Notes: generated by a model not told the origin, from the sequence alone. Shown: positions 46,366 through 58,700, counted from the stretch's first letter. The stretch is 64,000 nucleotides of DNA from Caprimulgus europaeus (GCA_907165065.1 OU015524.1:1054001-1118000); one strand, 5' to 3'. Program-made: numbers and translations.

Positions 46366-49111
46366 ATGGCCTAGATATCTTAAATTTCCCAATCTATATG
46401 AAGTTAAAAACAAAATCCCTCATTTTTCACTGAATTCTGTCACTCTGTGGAAGTTGCTCTGAGATTTACTGCTGTCCAAGCTAAAACCTGGGCAGCTCAG
46501 GCTGCTCCTCTGCTCTGGTGCTGCCTGCATGCATAGGAACCTCTGCTTTCTGCGCAGAAGCGCGGTTGGTTGGTCAGTGAAGTGCAGATGTGGGTTGTTC
46601 TTATATAGATTGTTCATAGGCTTCGCTGTGGGTGTTGAAGAGTGTGTGGTGATATGAGAGAGGTTCCTTTTGTATCACCTCAGGTAAATGTCTCCTCACT
46701 TGGGTGTGCTGCTTACCTGAAACGCTGGGACTGGGCAGAGCTTTGTACAGTGGAGTGCAGAGCTGACCCCAGGGGCTTCGCTTGCTTTCATAACATAATT
46801 ATTAAATAATGAATACTCTTATTTTGCCCAACTAGGACACAGTCTTTATCTGACCTTTCCTCCTCTCCCTGTTACACTAGCCCCTAAGCCTTTTTGAATT
46901 TTTCCATAGCCAACACGGGATGCTCCACGGAGTGCAGATACAGTTCTGTGGTGTAACAAATTGTCTGGGTGAACTGCCCAATCTATCCTGGAGATTTTGA
47001 GGAGCAGCTTATACAAATACCTGTCAGAAATAACACGGTGCAGCTCGTCCTGCTTTAAGGACAAGAGATATAATGTAAATGACCTTTTAATTAAGGTCAC
47101 CCTGTTTTCTGTGCTTATTTGATTTATGCTAAAACCATCTGAGGACAAACTCTTAACAGAATATATTTTAAGCCTGTGTTTTGCTAAATGAAGGGTACCA
47201 GCATGACATAGTGCATGTTATCTAAAAGGCCTTCTCCTCAGCAGGGGCTATGTTTGTGTTGCTGCCCATTCATCTTCTTGTTTTCTCCAGGAACATGACA
47301 CAATCCAGCAAAGCTCACTGCAGGACGGGCCCTTGTAAATTCCACGTGCTGTATGCTGTAGGCAAGGGTAGTCACAATTTGGCTAAGGAAGGTGTCTCTC
47401 ATGTCTCAGCTTTCAACATTAATTTGCTCTGACAAGACTGCTGTAAGTACACCGAGTTCCTCACATTCATATAAGGAACTGAACTTGTGATAGGATCTAA
47501 AGGCTTTTGGTTTGACTTGAACATACATATTCTGGGATTTGCCTTCTCTGTGGCTAAAAGAATTGTAGTAATTTGATATCTCCAACACTTCTAGTTTTCT
47601 GAGAAATTAGGGAATGTTATTAGTGACACTTGTGCATGCAGGTTTACATGCAAAATACCAATTCTTGTATTCAGGTGTCATCATTTTCTTTGTTTTGAAG
47701 AGTAGGCAGAGTTTCAATGGCTACGCTATTTTGCTTCCAGTTTTGACTGTTAAGGTATGGATATAAATCAGTTGGCAGCAGAAAAACTTTGGTCTCTCTT
47801 GAAGTTACAATGTAATGTCAATAGACTTCCATTTTTGATGATACAAGACCAAAGCAGATATCTTGAACCAAAGACAGTGGACACAATGGGCCGCCTTCTG
47901 TTCCATCCGCATGATCCCGCCGTGGCTTGCTGGACAGATGGTTTGGTTATGACATGGTGAATTGCAAAGATTTTTGTTCCTCTAAAGTAATTGTTTGTAC
48001 AAATCACAGACTTCGTATGCGTAAAATTCCAGCCAGATGTGAGAACCAGAAATGAATCATGTCACCGCGGTCAGTGATTTGCTGGGAACTCTGGTGATGC
48101 CTATCACGAGTCGCAGCGGGACGCACTAGTGGGAGTAGGGGAAAAGCAGCGGCTTCCCTTGGAACATATTCTTTGTGTTTAGAGATCTGTTCTGCTATCC
48201 TTGCTGGTTTACTGATACTCCAGCCTGAATGGTTCAGGGTTTGAACTGCAATCTTCTGGATCTCTAGTATTTGAGACTCCTGCCTTGTCCAAAGTACCTG
48301 GTTTGTGTGTTAGTTCCTTTCGCTTGCTCTTTCCTTGTATCCGGTATATTCTGCACATCTTTTTATTCTTCCTCTGTTTATATCTGTTGCTGAAAATTAC
48401 TCCTGTGTGCAGGAGTAATAATTCCCAGTACTGGGAATTCTTCCTTTTCTCACAGATCACCTAATTGTTGTATTCTTTGCATATCACAAGGAGGGCAGCG
48501 AGAAAATGCACCTTGCGGGTTTAAACGCAGCCACACTCTACAAAGCAGTCATGAGAGTTCATGGGGGAATCTGGGTGGCTGTGTGTGTGAGTGGCACGGC
48601 TGTGAAACACCTGACAGATCAGAGACTTCAGCACCTTCCAGAAAAAGATGTCTGCACAGGAGCCAAGACAGAAGCTGAGGAGAAACTCTACTAGTAGACT
48701 AGCAGAGGGGTACCTAAGGTTAGAGATGATGTTAGTTAGAGTTTTTGTAGCTTTGGGAAAGATCTGTGCAGTTTGAGTCTGTAAGAAAATGATAGTTAGC
48801 TGCATGTGGAGTCTTGGAAACCCAGGATTGAGCCATTAAAAGTCAGGACAGAAAGCCAGGAAAAACCACCAGGGAAAAAAGAGCTGGGGGAGAAGACCTG
48901 GACTAGGAGAGGTAGCTTGTTGGAAGAGCTGGAAGAAGAATGCAGAGGTGAAGATGAGCTGACATGAAGAAGCCCAGGGCCTACAGTCAAACCCAAGGCT
49001 GGATGCAGTACTAAGGGCTATATAAGATAAACTATGAGAGTTGTGAGTGTTTCTTAGCTTTGAGCTCTGGGTGTGCATCCCAGTCTTCTCTGGCTTTCTG
49101 CTGGGATGATA
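46366..49111. other. gene-free unique DNA with weak exon candidates
   Basis: Mostly plain AT-rich DNA. On the minus strand TTTCAG followed by GTAAGC (+ strand 46710-46721) is a good donor without an obvious partner. No transposon was recognised. Confidence 0.45.
47291..47442 (+). other. candidate exon with strong acceptor
   Basis: A strong polypyrimidine acceptor (CTTCTTGTTTTCTCCAG to 47290) precedes GAACATGACACAATCC, and a GTAAGT donor begins at 47443. The frame from ATG 47295 closes before the donor (TGA at 47430-47432), so it would be a terminal coding or non-coding exon. Evidence is limited to the splice motifs. Confidence 0.2.
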
Positions 49112-50020
49112 TCAGGGAACACTGAAGCAAAGCCCACTGATGAAGTGTGGTGGCACCCCTGGATACACAGGATTTTCCTCCAGGTCTGCCCACTTGGGAG
49201 CCAGGGCTGCAGGACGGGAGAGAGTGGGGTTGTCCGTTCCTTCCTTCCCTGGTCCCCAGCCTGGGGGGATCAGATGTGTTCTTCTCCCATCCACTTTCAC
49301 ACCCGACACCACTGTTAGTTCCTTGCTGAAGGATTCCCAGGCCCCGTCTGTTTTCCAGCAGTGTATGGCCAGTGCTAAACGGCAGAGACAGAGCTTGGGC
49401 TGGGGCTGTGTGGAAACCTTGTCAGGTGAGTGAAAGGTTCTGGGCCTGTTCTTAGATAAGTGCCTCCTGCTTTGGAATGAGCGGTGAGCAGGGCCACAGC
49501 AGAGGCAGCGCCGTCTGGAGTGAAGCAAAGACCTTCTGTCACTAGTGAAGCCAAAGGATCGGCTCCCTCTCTTCCTTCTTGGCCTGTAGCTTTGAAATGC
49601 TATATTTTTTTTGCACTTTGGTCCTTTCAGGAGTGAAACTTTGCAATGGTTATGTGTCCTGAGAGCAAACCAGAGACTAAATATAGAGAAAAGAAGAGAT
49701 GAGTTGTCTGGATGCAGAGGAGCACGGATTCTGACCTGTCCCCTGTAGCTGACGGCCCCTGCTGACTGCCAGACAGGCACGGTGTCCTGTCCTCCCCTCT
49801 CCCTCCCCAAAGTCTGCTGCTGCCACTCCTCCCCTTGCAGAGGACAGAAAGGACAAAAGTTGAGAGGAGATGTGACTCCAGCCCAGTAACACGATCCCTT
49901 TACAACTCTGTTTAATGAAAACTTCTTCCCTTTTCCTGCGCTACCACAAGGGAAATGTTTGTTTGCTACACACGCTGTACTGAGAGAAAGGAACAAGGGC
50001 TGGCAGTGTCTTACCAGCAT
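49112..50020 (-). other. 302-codon open frame of unknown status
   Basis: This is the longest uninterrupted frame in the window, running from an ATG (directly preceded by an in-frame TAA) to a stop on the minus strand. The translation is Ser/Arg/Pro/Cys-rich, with a basic patch in the middle (RPRRKRGSRSF, SRRRC). It has no signal peptide, membrane segment or family motif that I recognise. The GTAAGA just after the first two codons would act as a donor on the same strand. Other frames in the region are also fairly open (for example + 49140-49433), which points to few stop words overall rather than selection. It may be chance or part of a non-coding transcript. I would not call it a gene on this evidence. 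Confidence 0.2.
49359..49425 (+). other. candidate short exon
   Basis: A 67-base block lies between a strong acceptor (CCCCGTCTGTTTTCCAG to 49358) and an ideal donor (TCAG then GTGAGT at 49426). Two of the three frames are open. It lies opposite the minus-strand frame 49112-50020. It could be an lncRNA exon; no protein family is recognised. Confidence 0.25.
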
Positions 50021-50756
50021 TTAAAAATCAAAGAGGTTACAGACTGATTCAGCCTTTTAGTAATCTGTTGGTACGTAGAATTGGACTATTTATGTGCAGC
50101 TAATAAATGTTTGAAGGGATATTTGACTTTTTTTTGTGCTACGTAGGAGCGGTAACTGGCTAAGCAAGAGCCCTAAGCCGGCATCTGCAGCCTCTTGTTT
50201 ATATAGTTCAAATGTCAATTTATTTTCTGCCTTGTCTGCAAAAAGAAACAGAATGAAAAAAAAAAAAGTGTCAGTAACAACATTTTGCAACTTGGAAAAA
50301 AGGATTTGAATTACTAGTAAACTTAAACCCCATTGCACACTCCCCCCCGCCCCAAAAATCCAATTTAATTTTACATGTTTCTGGCTTTTGTTGCATACAG
50401 CTGTGTTATAGCTGAGAACAACTCATCTTTTTCTTTTCACTTAGGGGTTTTTTTAATATATTTTTAGTTTACAGGAACTATTAGTTGTTTGAACACATCT
50501 TGCAGCACGCTTTCCTGCTTTAACGTATCCACAGAATACAAAGTAAGGGTTTCATACAGGAACTTCTGTTCAGAACTCTATTTGAGGAATGCTTTTTAAA
50601 GCAGACTCTGAGCAAAGTGTTCAGATGTGCTTGCTCCATCGCTATAGAGCTAGAAATGAAATTCACCACCTCAGAGGTCTGTACTTCTTGGGAAAACATT
50701 TGGGTTCTGGGATGTTCAGGTGTGGGGGCTTGTTTGCTTCTTGAGTGTGGCTGTTG
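50021..50756. other. gene-free unique DNA
   Basis: AT-rich sequence; 50040-50330 is repeat-free with GCTACGTAGG, GTCAATTTATT and CTAATAAATG words and may be conserved non-coding DNA. An A run lies near 50256-50267 and a C run at 50342-50348. Confidence 0.4.
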
Positions 50757-51188
50757 GTGAAGGGTTTAGAGGGGAAGGGTATGAGGAGAGGCTGAAGTCA
50801 CTTGGGTTGTTCAGCCTGGAGAAGAGGAGACTGAGAGGAGATCTCATGGCGGTCTGGAACTTCCTCCCCAGGGGAAGAGGAGAGGCAGGCACTGAGCTCT
50901 TCTCTCTGGCCACCAATGCCAGGAGCAGAGGCCATGGCAGGAAGATGTGGCAGGGGAGGGGGAGGTTGGCCATGAGGAAAAGGTTCTTGAGGCAGAGGTG
51001 GTGGAGCACTGGCACAGGCTCCCCAGGGAGGTGCTGATGGCCCCAAGGCTGACAAGATTCCAGCAGCATTTGGCCAAGGCCCTGAGGGACATGGTGTGAA
51101 TGTTGGGATTGTCCTGTGCAGGGACAGGAGTTGGACTCCATCATCCTGGTGGGTCCCTCCCAGCTCCCAGCGTTCGATGATGACTCTG
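50757..51188 (+). mobile_element. CR1 LINE 3' fragment
   Basis: The start matches ORF2 near [22 protein letters not shown] (readable as GLFSLEKRRLRGDLMAVWNF). It continues through the C-terminus (HW.RLPREV-type region, GGAGCACTGGCACAGGCTCC) and into the 3' UTR GTTGGACTCCATCATCCTGG with GGGTCCCTCCCAGCTC. The decayed terminal repeat GTTCGATGATGACTCTG ends near 51188. The first 106 codons remain open, but the frame is broken before the element ends. The type resembles CR1 subfamilies with the GTGGGTCCCTTCCAACTC ending. Confidence 0.88.
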
Positions 51189-51287
51189 TTGGTGTCTCGC
51201 TGTATCACTGCTTCTTCCAGTGGTTTGTGCTAGTTTAGAATTCCAGGAAATCTATGAGAAATCCGTGCATTGTATGAAACCAGAGAG

Positions 51288-51575
51288 GTGCGGGGCGTAA
51301 CCAGCCGTGCCTTAGGTCTCAGCCGAACCAGGCTGGGTGTCACTGCCCCTGCTGAGCCGGAGCAAAGGCTCAGAGCCCAGTTTAAGTGAGGCAGCTTCTC
51401 CCGGGGGTGTTGCGGGGTGTGGGGCGGTGACGCAGGTGCTGTCCCTGGCCCGGGCCGGCCCGCGGTGCGGAGCCCAGCAGGGGGAAGCCGAGCGCCGGGA
51501 ACCGCGTCGGGCTGAGCGCCGGGTGTCCTGCGGGGGGGACAGCGGAGCCAGCGCACACCCGCCGCTGCGTGAAGG
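51288..51575. promoter_or_regulatory. short CpG island
   Basis: About 28 CpG dinucleotides fall in roughly 290 bases by my count, against a window where CpG is otherwise sparse. The core at 51440-51545 contains CCCGGGCCGGCCCGCGG and repeated GCGCCGGG. It lies exactly between two CR1 3' ends. No TATA box or clear exon follows. It may be an orphan promoter or a methylation-free island; a GC-rich relic of a mobile element is an alternative. Confidence 0.55.
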
Positions 51576-51758
51576 CTGGGGCTGTGCCCCTGTTACAGAG
51601 AGGTGGTGCAGGGTAATGCCCTTCTAAAATTATTTATTTGGGGTTTTTTTCTTTTAACTGTAGGTTGAGATTTTCAGTCACTCAGGTAAACACTCCCCAG
51701 CTAAATCCTTGGGAAGCAAACAAGAGGGGAAATTGTTCTCTTCTGATAAACTGCTGCG

Positions 51759-51993
51759 GGGAGGTTTAGATTAGATGTGAGGAAGAAATTCTTTGCTGTG
51801 AGGGTGGTGAGACCCTGGCCCAGGTTGGCCAGAGAAGCTGTGGCTGCTCCTCCCTGGAAGTGTTCTCGGCCAGGTTGGATGAGGCTTTGAGCAACCTGGT
51901 CTAGTGGAAGGTGTCCCTGCTGCTGGCAGGGGGGTTGGAACTGGACGAGCTTTCAGGTCCCTTCCATCCCAAACCATCCTACGATTCTCTGAG
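51759..51993 (+). mobile_element. CR1 LINE 3' tip
   Basis: From GAGGTTTAGATTAGATGTGAGGAAG through GGCCAGAGAAGCTGTGGCTG, CAGGTTGGATGAGGCTTTG and GGAAGGTGTCCCTGCTGC to the worn terminal repeat ATCCTACGATTCTCTG. It contains only the last part of ORF2 and the 3' UTR. It is the same subfamily as the copy at 63161-63319. Confidence 0.9.
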
Positions 51994-52176
51994 TTTTGGA
52001 AGTATTCACATTTCTTGGCACACAGTCCATTCCCCCCCACCCCAAAGCTGCTTGCCAAACGTGTACATAATTTGCTATGCCTATGGAGTTGCATCGCTAA
52101 GTGAGGAAGCTATGCTTTCCAAACACAGACTGGCAGCTGGCAAACATAAAATATCTCAATGGTGGCAAAGTCCCAC

Positions 52177-52190
52177 AAAAAAAAAAAAAA
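52177..52190. repeat. A14 homopolymer
   Basis: An uninterrupted A run with no transposon body on its 5' side. Confidence 0.85.
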
Positions 52191-53380
52191 TAGACACCTG
52201 GTTTTGAAAACTCCAAGGCCTGGCCTTTGTTTAATATAAAGCAACTAATCTTGAGCCTCAGCTCACTTTCCACTGCTGTGAACTTGGTCACACTGCTCTG
52301 CCCCACAGCTGAATATGTGCGTGGACAGAACCTGGAAGTGTGTATTGTGCTACCTTTCCTTGCCTGGAAAATACTGGAGAATATTTCTCCCTTTCTCTCC
52401 TTCCCTGACAAAATAATGGGACGTGGCTGCTGTGCTGACATGCTGCAGATTGCAGGGATGTAGCTGCTCATATTTAAAAACCAGCTGCCCTTCACTTGCC
52501 TCACACCCAGGCACACCGGCTCAGATCAGGAGTCTGTCTTGCAGGGCACTGTATGAACCAGGCTTTCTCCTCATGGACGGCAAGGAGGCAGTCGGGAGCC
52601 CCAGAAAGGATTATTAGTGTGGGATTTTCTTTATTTCTGTGGGGTTCAGAGAGCTTGAATGGCTTCTTAATGTTCCTAAAGAGGACTGGGAAGACATCAG
52701 TTTTTGATCTGTCTGGATGCCACAACTGGTGGGCCTCTCCTTGTGTTGGCATTGCAGCAGTGTCGCAGGATGTGCCTGATAATGAATTATTAGACGTTGT
52801 GGCCGCGCCACAGATCCTCGACGCTTGTCTCGGCCCCTGCTCTGCGTGACTGTGATGGCCCAGGCTTTGTTTCTGGCCTCTGCTCCTTGTCTCCCTCCTC
52901 GCTGCTGGCAAAGCGCTGCCTGCATCGCTTATGTGCTCCCGCCGCGGCCAGAGCTCCTGCGGCTCTGGAGATTGGGCGGCTTCAAGCTTTGACTTGACAG
53001 CTGGAGTCGGGGGAAGAGTTTCAGCCTTGGGAGAAGGTGGAGGAAGCAGCAGCAGAGCTGGTGGGAGCTGCAGGGTCTGCTGGGAGCGTGAGGCCCCCAG
53101 GGAGAGGCCTCTGCCTCCTGCAGAGCTCCCCTTTGCTCCAGGGAGAGTTGGTAGGGAAAGGCCCCCCGACTCTCCAGACCTGCTGTGCCCTGACATTTCA
53201 CTGATTCCTTGTGCAAAAGTTTGAAGTTTGGTGCCCTGTCTGTGCTTGGTGGCATTATGACTTTTTTTTGTTACCCATTATTATTGAGGGAGATGAAGAT
53301 GCTTACTGTCATTCCTCTCCTGAACCCAGGGCGTTCCTGGCTGCACAGTTTAGGAAGTAACATCCCTACCCTTTTGTGTC
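52191..53380. promoter_or_regulatory. moderately GC-rich, CpG-bearing non-coding block
   Basis: The part from about 52740 to 53010 has several CpG (GTTGTGGCCGCGCC, CTCCCGCCGCGGCC) and words such as CTTGACAGCTGGAG (TGACAGCTG, TALE-type) and AATGAATTATTAG. A 231-codon minus frame (52501-53196) covers it, but its translation is low-complexity Ser/Pro/Gly/Arg and frames overlap on both strands, so it is not called as coding. A conserved regulatory element is possible. Confidence 0.3.
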
Positions 53381-53430
53381 TATGTATATAATATAAAATA
53401 TATATATAACATATCTCCTTTTTTTTTTTT
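53381..53430. repeat. TA-rich tract and T12 run
   Basis: TATATAATATAAAATATATATATA-type sequence (53385-53413) is followed within a few bases by twelve T. This is low-complexity DNA. Confidence 0.85.
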
Positions 53431-53449
53431 CAATAAGTCACTCTTGAAG

Positions 53450-54790
53450 GGAAAGAATGCTGCTTGATACCTGCTTAAGTGGATGTTAATATAAAAGCCT
53501 CTCAGCTTCCTATAGCCCATCCTCACCTTGTTGCCACCTACACCAGGCTGCTCCTGCGTTGCTTTCCTTTGTTCTGTTTTCCTCAGTGCAATGAACCCTT
53601 ACGTTATGAGTTTCTGCTGTAGTTTTAACCTCTAATATGCAACCATTACAGCTTATCTCGTCTCCTAAATTACTCTAAAATCCAATTATAAAATCCTCTT
53701 TCCCTCAATAGCACACAACTTGCCACATTACTGAAATGGTGGGTAGCTCTTTTGTTTTTCTAAATTAATAATAACTACCATTTTCCGTCTGCTCTTAGCA
53801 TGGAAGTCTTTTATATCACTGTGCTGCTTTCCCATAATACATATTATGGTGCTTTTTATATGCTAGTTATGTTTGGAAAAAACGAGAAAGGTTTTGAAAA
53901 GATGTGCCAGTCAACTTCTGCATATCAAAATATGACAATGAAAATCCTCAGTGGAAACTTAGGCAGAAAATTCCTGCTCGTAATGTATCCTGCTGGAGAA
54001 AAATGGCAAGTCGTCATTTGGTGGAACCCTTATTTTGGGCAGGAGTGGTTGTTATTTCGAATCAGTTTCTAATGATTTCAAAATAAGGGTCCTGAGGTAA
54101 CATGTCAAAAGAAATGCCACGGGGCAAATGACAAGCTCTGTATTCAGAAGTACTCAGAAATATGTGTGCCTTACCAGTATGGTTTCCAAATTTCGATCAG
54201 GCTTTGCTCTTGCTTGTTAAAAAAAATCAAATTATAACAGCAGACATGATTTATGTTAGAAGTTTATAAAATGGTCCTGAGTTCCCAGGTTTTCCTTTTG
54301 CAAAACGCCACTGTCTCCACATCAACAGTCCTGACAGTGATTGTGTCCTGACACTGAATCTTTTGCTCTTGGAATATTAACCACGTTGATAAAACCGCTA
54401 GCCTGTTTTTAATAAACTGTCTGGTACTGTAAGCATGTTCTGAAGCCCAGGGTGAAGATGGAGCGATAAGAGAGATGTGCTGGAAATAAAGATGCACCAC
54501 GCAAGCTCGTGGCCTGAGTGAGATTGACCAGAAGGGCCTGCTAATAGGTAAATAACGTCGCCACGTGTTTGCATACGCATGCAGACATGTATGTTCGTTT
54601 ACACACGCAATCCGGTGCTATCTAACAATTACTCAAGTGCAATTAATTAACCAGGGAAGGAGTGCACACAATTATATGAAGATTTTAACAAGGGGAGAGT
54701 TGTTTTTCCTTACAGTGGCTGCCAAAATGATGATAATCAATCTTCTACCCTATGACAAATTAAAGAGAAGTATCTGGTAATAGTCTTCTG
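53450..54790. promoter_or_regulatory. candidate conserved non-coding cluster
   Basis: A repeat-free AT-rich stretch with spaced factor-like words. At 54230-54780 are TATTAACCACGTTGATAAAACC, CCACGTGTTTGCATACGCATGC and ACTCAAGTGCAATTAATTAACC, the last combining an NKX2-like TCAAGTG with a homeodomain TTAATTAA. Isolated CpG retained in an AT-rich setting is consistent with constraint. The 90-codon frame at 53800-54072 has no supporting features. Confidence 0.35.
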
Positions 54791-55749
54791 TCTTACAGCC
54801 AGACGAGACTGTTGGGCTTTACCAGATCCCATGCTGGAAGAAAATTGCCTGGAATTAAGCAAAACTTTGCCATTTTACAATACAAGCTGTAAGACCCCAG
54901 CCAGATGTAATTGTGCAGATCCCAGTCTGCCCTCCTCATGTGAGCTTCTTTTTGTAGGAATTACAGGTGTAAGGATCAGAGTTTTGACTCTACTGTGGTA
55001 TTTCTCCCATCCTATTTAATTGGACCTTAGCACTAAAAAAAGGCCTCAAAGTCTGATTTCTAAAGGGGAATGCTTGGGTTGTCCACCAGTGAAGTGAATG
55101 GCAGAACTCCAGTTAGTTCCAGCAGTGACTGACTGGAGCCCAGCACAGCTCCCCTTGGTTGAGTGTCACACACAGCCCCATCTTCTCTCCTAGGAGCTGA
55201 GTGAAGCACATTAAAACATTTTGGTGTTCAGCTTTCTTGGCTGGTGTGCTACAGCTCTCACACACTTAATGCTTTGAGGTTATGCTGTTTGGTTTTTTAG
55301 TTGTACCTGCTGCTTAAGTGATTGCTTCTTTAAGCTTAGGGAATATTTCACTTTATTTATCATGACCTAAAGTAAATTAACCCATATCAGCACAGAGGTA
55401 GGAGACATTGAAAATATATTTATATTTTAAATTGAAGTCCAAGGTAACATTTAAATGAATAATTATTTACTATTTTGTTAGATGCTGACATGTATGACAG
55501 CAATCATACATTAGTACAAATGCTTTTCTGTCTTGAATGGCTCATTAGTTGCTTTGTAGGGCTGTACTGGTTTCTTAAGATTCAGATTCAAAATCTCTTC
55601 TGATTTCTGCTGTTTGGTTTTTGGCAGTGGGCCAGCTGCAGATATGCATAATATTTCACTGTTAGACCTTGCAAACAGAATATCCTGCTGTGCTAAAGAA
55701 AACATTGTGTTTCTTACCACATGAAAATAATCCATCACTTTTCAATCAG
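54791..55749. other. gene-free unique DNA
   Basis: GTGAAGTGAATGGCAGAACTCC at 55089-55110 may be a relic of an old interspersed repeat of the GAAGTCAATGG type. Nothing else was recognised. Confidence 0.4.
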
Positions 55750-55789
55750 CACACATGCACACGCTGGCGCGCACGCACACACACACACA
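55750..55789. repeat. CA microsatellite with CG interruptions
   Basis: Almost perfectly alternating purine-pyrimidine sequence: ACACATGCACACG, GGCGCGCACGC, then about eight CA units. It has Z-DNA potential and is likely polymorphic. Confidence 0.9.
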
Positions 55790-58700
55790 ACCCTCTACCT
55801 GTTTTTTCCATCAGGCTCCAGAAAAATTAATGGCTATGATGTGAAGGGTGGACTCTTTGTACATGATCCATTAAAGTACAAACTAATCAAAATATATCTA
55901 GCATCTGATTTGCAAAGCAGTGTGGAGCCAGAGGCAAGCTGAGGAAATAGACCATCTGAAGACCTCGCTGACCTTGTTCAAGTAGCAGTGTCTTTTTGTT
56001 TGTTTTAAGTGTTAGGTGGAAAGTGGGAGCACAAGACAACCTAGAGCATCCCTTTGCACAGCTCACCGCTGCTGCGTGGTGTGTTATGTATAAAAGGGCC
56101 AAAAAAGCATACCTAGTGTGCAGCCTGCAGAGGAGATGTTGCCTTGGTTAATGTGTGCAGCTGATCAGTAGTGAAGATTTCCTCCTTGGGAACAGACACA
56201 TTGCACAGGAGAAAGCTCCTTCGTGGTGGAATCTGTCGGTGTGTGTGCACAGGCTCTGGGAAGAGTAAAGCAGGGTGCCTTTGTGACTTTTCTGTGCACT
56301 GAATAATACTGAAATCTGGATGTTTACCAAGGGCAGTGGTGTCTCAACAATTTCCCATTCCAAGAAGAGGTGGGGGGGGACAAGAATAACTTTTCTACAA
56401 TATTACCCTGTACTGGGTCTCCCTGTGTTGTTTTCTATAATTACATATTAGTACACAAACAGTAGTGAATTTTTTACTTTGCACTGCTAAATCAGTGGTC
56501 AGTGAAACTACACTTATTTGGGGTCATAGGTATAGTAGAGTAAATGTATTGTAGTCCAGTTAAGTATTGTGCCTAACTCTTTAACTTTAAAGTGAAATTA
56601 GTACTCTATGGAGGAGTTAAGTCCAAATTTCTTCTGCTTGAATGTTCCTCTTCTGTTCTGAACAGAGATACTGTAGGATGTCTCTATAGTGAACTGAGAG
56701 GAACAGCTAGGAGGGGCTTTGCATCACCTGTCATGGCTAAATTAAGAGCCTGGAGTTGGGAGGGAGGAATCAAGATTACTTTGCTGAAACTGCCTTTCTT
56801 CCCTCGGCAATCCTCAGTATTTTGCTGAATGGGAATAGATGAGGAAGGGTAAGAGATGTAGCCCGTAGTCTTTATGCCTGTTGGTAATACTTCACCCAAG
56901 TGCAAATGGGCCATTTTTGTAGGTAAAGTCATGGATCTAGGCAGGATTTGTTCCCTCCCATCTTTGCAAGGTCTGAATATTTTTATCCATGCGTGCCTTA
57001 GATCTGAATTCAAGGCCAGAGGGTGTAACAGCTGAAAGGGCAGGTCTGGGGGCGTGCGGCGGGCAGGGGGAAGCAGGGGCACTGGGAACTGGGGAGGCAT
57101 CAGGGCTGGAGGAACCTGGCTTTTCATTTCCGAACATTCTTCGCTGCTGCCCTTTGAAGCGTTTTCAGTCATGCATTTGAGACCATTGAATTTTGAACTT
57201 CTGGTCACCCCTTTCTTCCAGTTGTGAAAACAAGAACTTGTCAGTGGAAAAAGGAGTTCTCAACAGAACTGTCAGAGTGCAGTTTGGGACATGAGTCACA
57301 AATCAGAGCTCTGCTCTGTTGCCCCGCTAGCGCTTGATGAAGATAACTTGCCGGGCTGTTGGTTTGGCGGGTTTGTTGCCACCCACTGATTTTTTACATT
57401 CTCCATTATTTTTTTGTGCTTTATCTAGGTCTAGGAGATTGCAAAGGGATGCAACACGTTCTGGTATTTAAATAAAGCGTGAGAACATTTGGCCAGCCTT
57501 TTCAAGATTGTTTTGTAAAATAAATTACTTTCCTTTGGAGTCCCACATCTTTCAGCTGCCTTTCCCATTTTCATTTTAAACGTGGAGCTGTAAGAAAGAG
57601 AACATGGAGAGGGTAAATAGTGAGAAAAGACTAGTCTAGTGGTTAGAGTGAGAGATGATCTATTTTCAGCTGTGTTAACTCATGACTGACCTTAATGAGG
57701 ACGCTACCCACTTTGTACTGATCAGTTTACTCATCTGAGATAGACAAAATAATTTGATACATTGATTTTAGTTGAAATAAACACAACGTTTTTTTAGAAA
57801 AGACAAGAAATCTTTGCCAATATTTTTACTTATGGAGTGACAAATATTTTTCACTGAAGCAACAAGACTGTGACTTTTCAGAGGACCTTACAAATCTAAG
57901 TGGAGTCAACTGAAGCTGTGGTAGCTCCAAAAGTTGGAGAATACCCTTTGTGGTGGTTCTGTGGTCTTAAATGTGAATGAAGTTTGTGCAGTCTTCAAGA
58001 GATTCACCTTGCTCTCTGTGAATGAAGAAGACAATTTGCTTTCCTCAGGTACACTATACTTACACTGTGGGAACAGCATTACTTACCCAGATAGGTGCAT
58101 TTAAATTGATCACTTCTCCAAAAGTTAGCTCTTCTTGTGCCCACCTCTGTCCCCGTTACAGAAGCCTCTGACCACTTGTAACACACAGGAAATGCCAGAA
58201 ATGATTCAGTGGGCTGCTTTTGCACGTGGAGTTATTGGCACTATTGTTTTTTGCAGCTGAAGATGGCCCCTTCGGCAGGAGCTGAAGAATGATGTCGGAC
58301 AGTCCCATGAAGTCCTCTTTCAGAATGGCTCACCTATTTTACCTCAGAATTTCTGACAGTACCATTTTTTTATCCTGTTAACTCAAAGGCTCCATAAAGA
58401 AAAATGTAAGGGAGGATAATGCATCCAGCAAGGAAGATACTGGTCAGCCAAGTCATTTGAGTTAATGCTGTGTACTGCTAGGTAGAAAGTAATGGCTGAG
58501 GTGCTTTAGTGTTAATCCCCTGCTGCTGTGAGGAAAGATGGCTTTGTCCTTAGGGATGAGTGCAGACCCTTTCTTTGACTCACAGGCACTTCAGCAACTC
58601 GGCATCCCTGGCAGTAGTTTACAGAGGAAGTCTCCAAGTTGTTTTGCCTTGCCCAGAAGGCCTGCTGGCCTTTGAGGGTAGTGGGATGGGAAAGAAAGAA

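Noticed and set aside
50716-51208. Minus-strand frames of 136 and 142 codons
   Set aside because: Antisense reading of the CR1 fragment at 50757-51188.
52501-53196. 231-codon minus-strand frame
   Set aside because: Low-complexity Ser/Pro/Gly/Arg translation in a GC-rich block, with overlapping open frames on both strands and no family motif.
56684-57208. 174-codon minus-strand frame
   Set aside because: Pro/Leu/Ser-rich translation over a GC-rich patch without motifs or splice structure.
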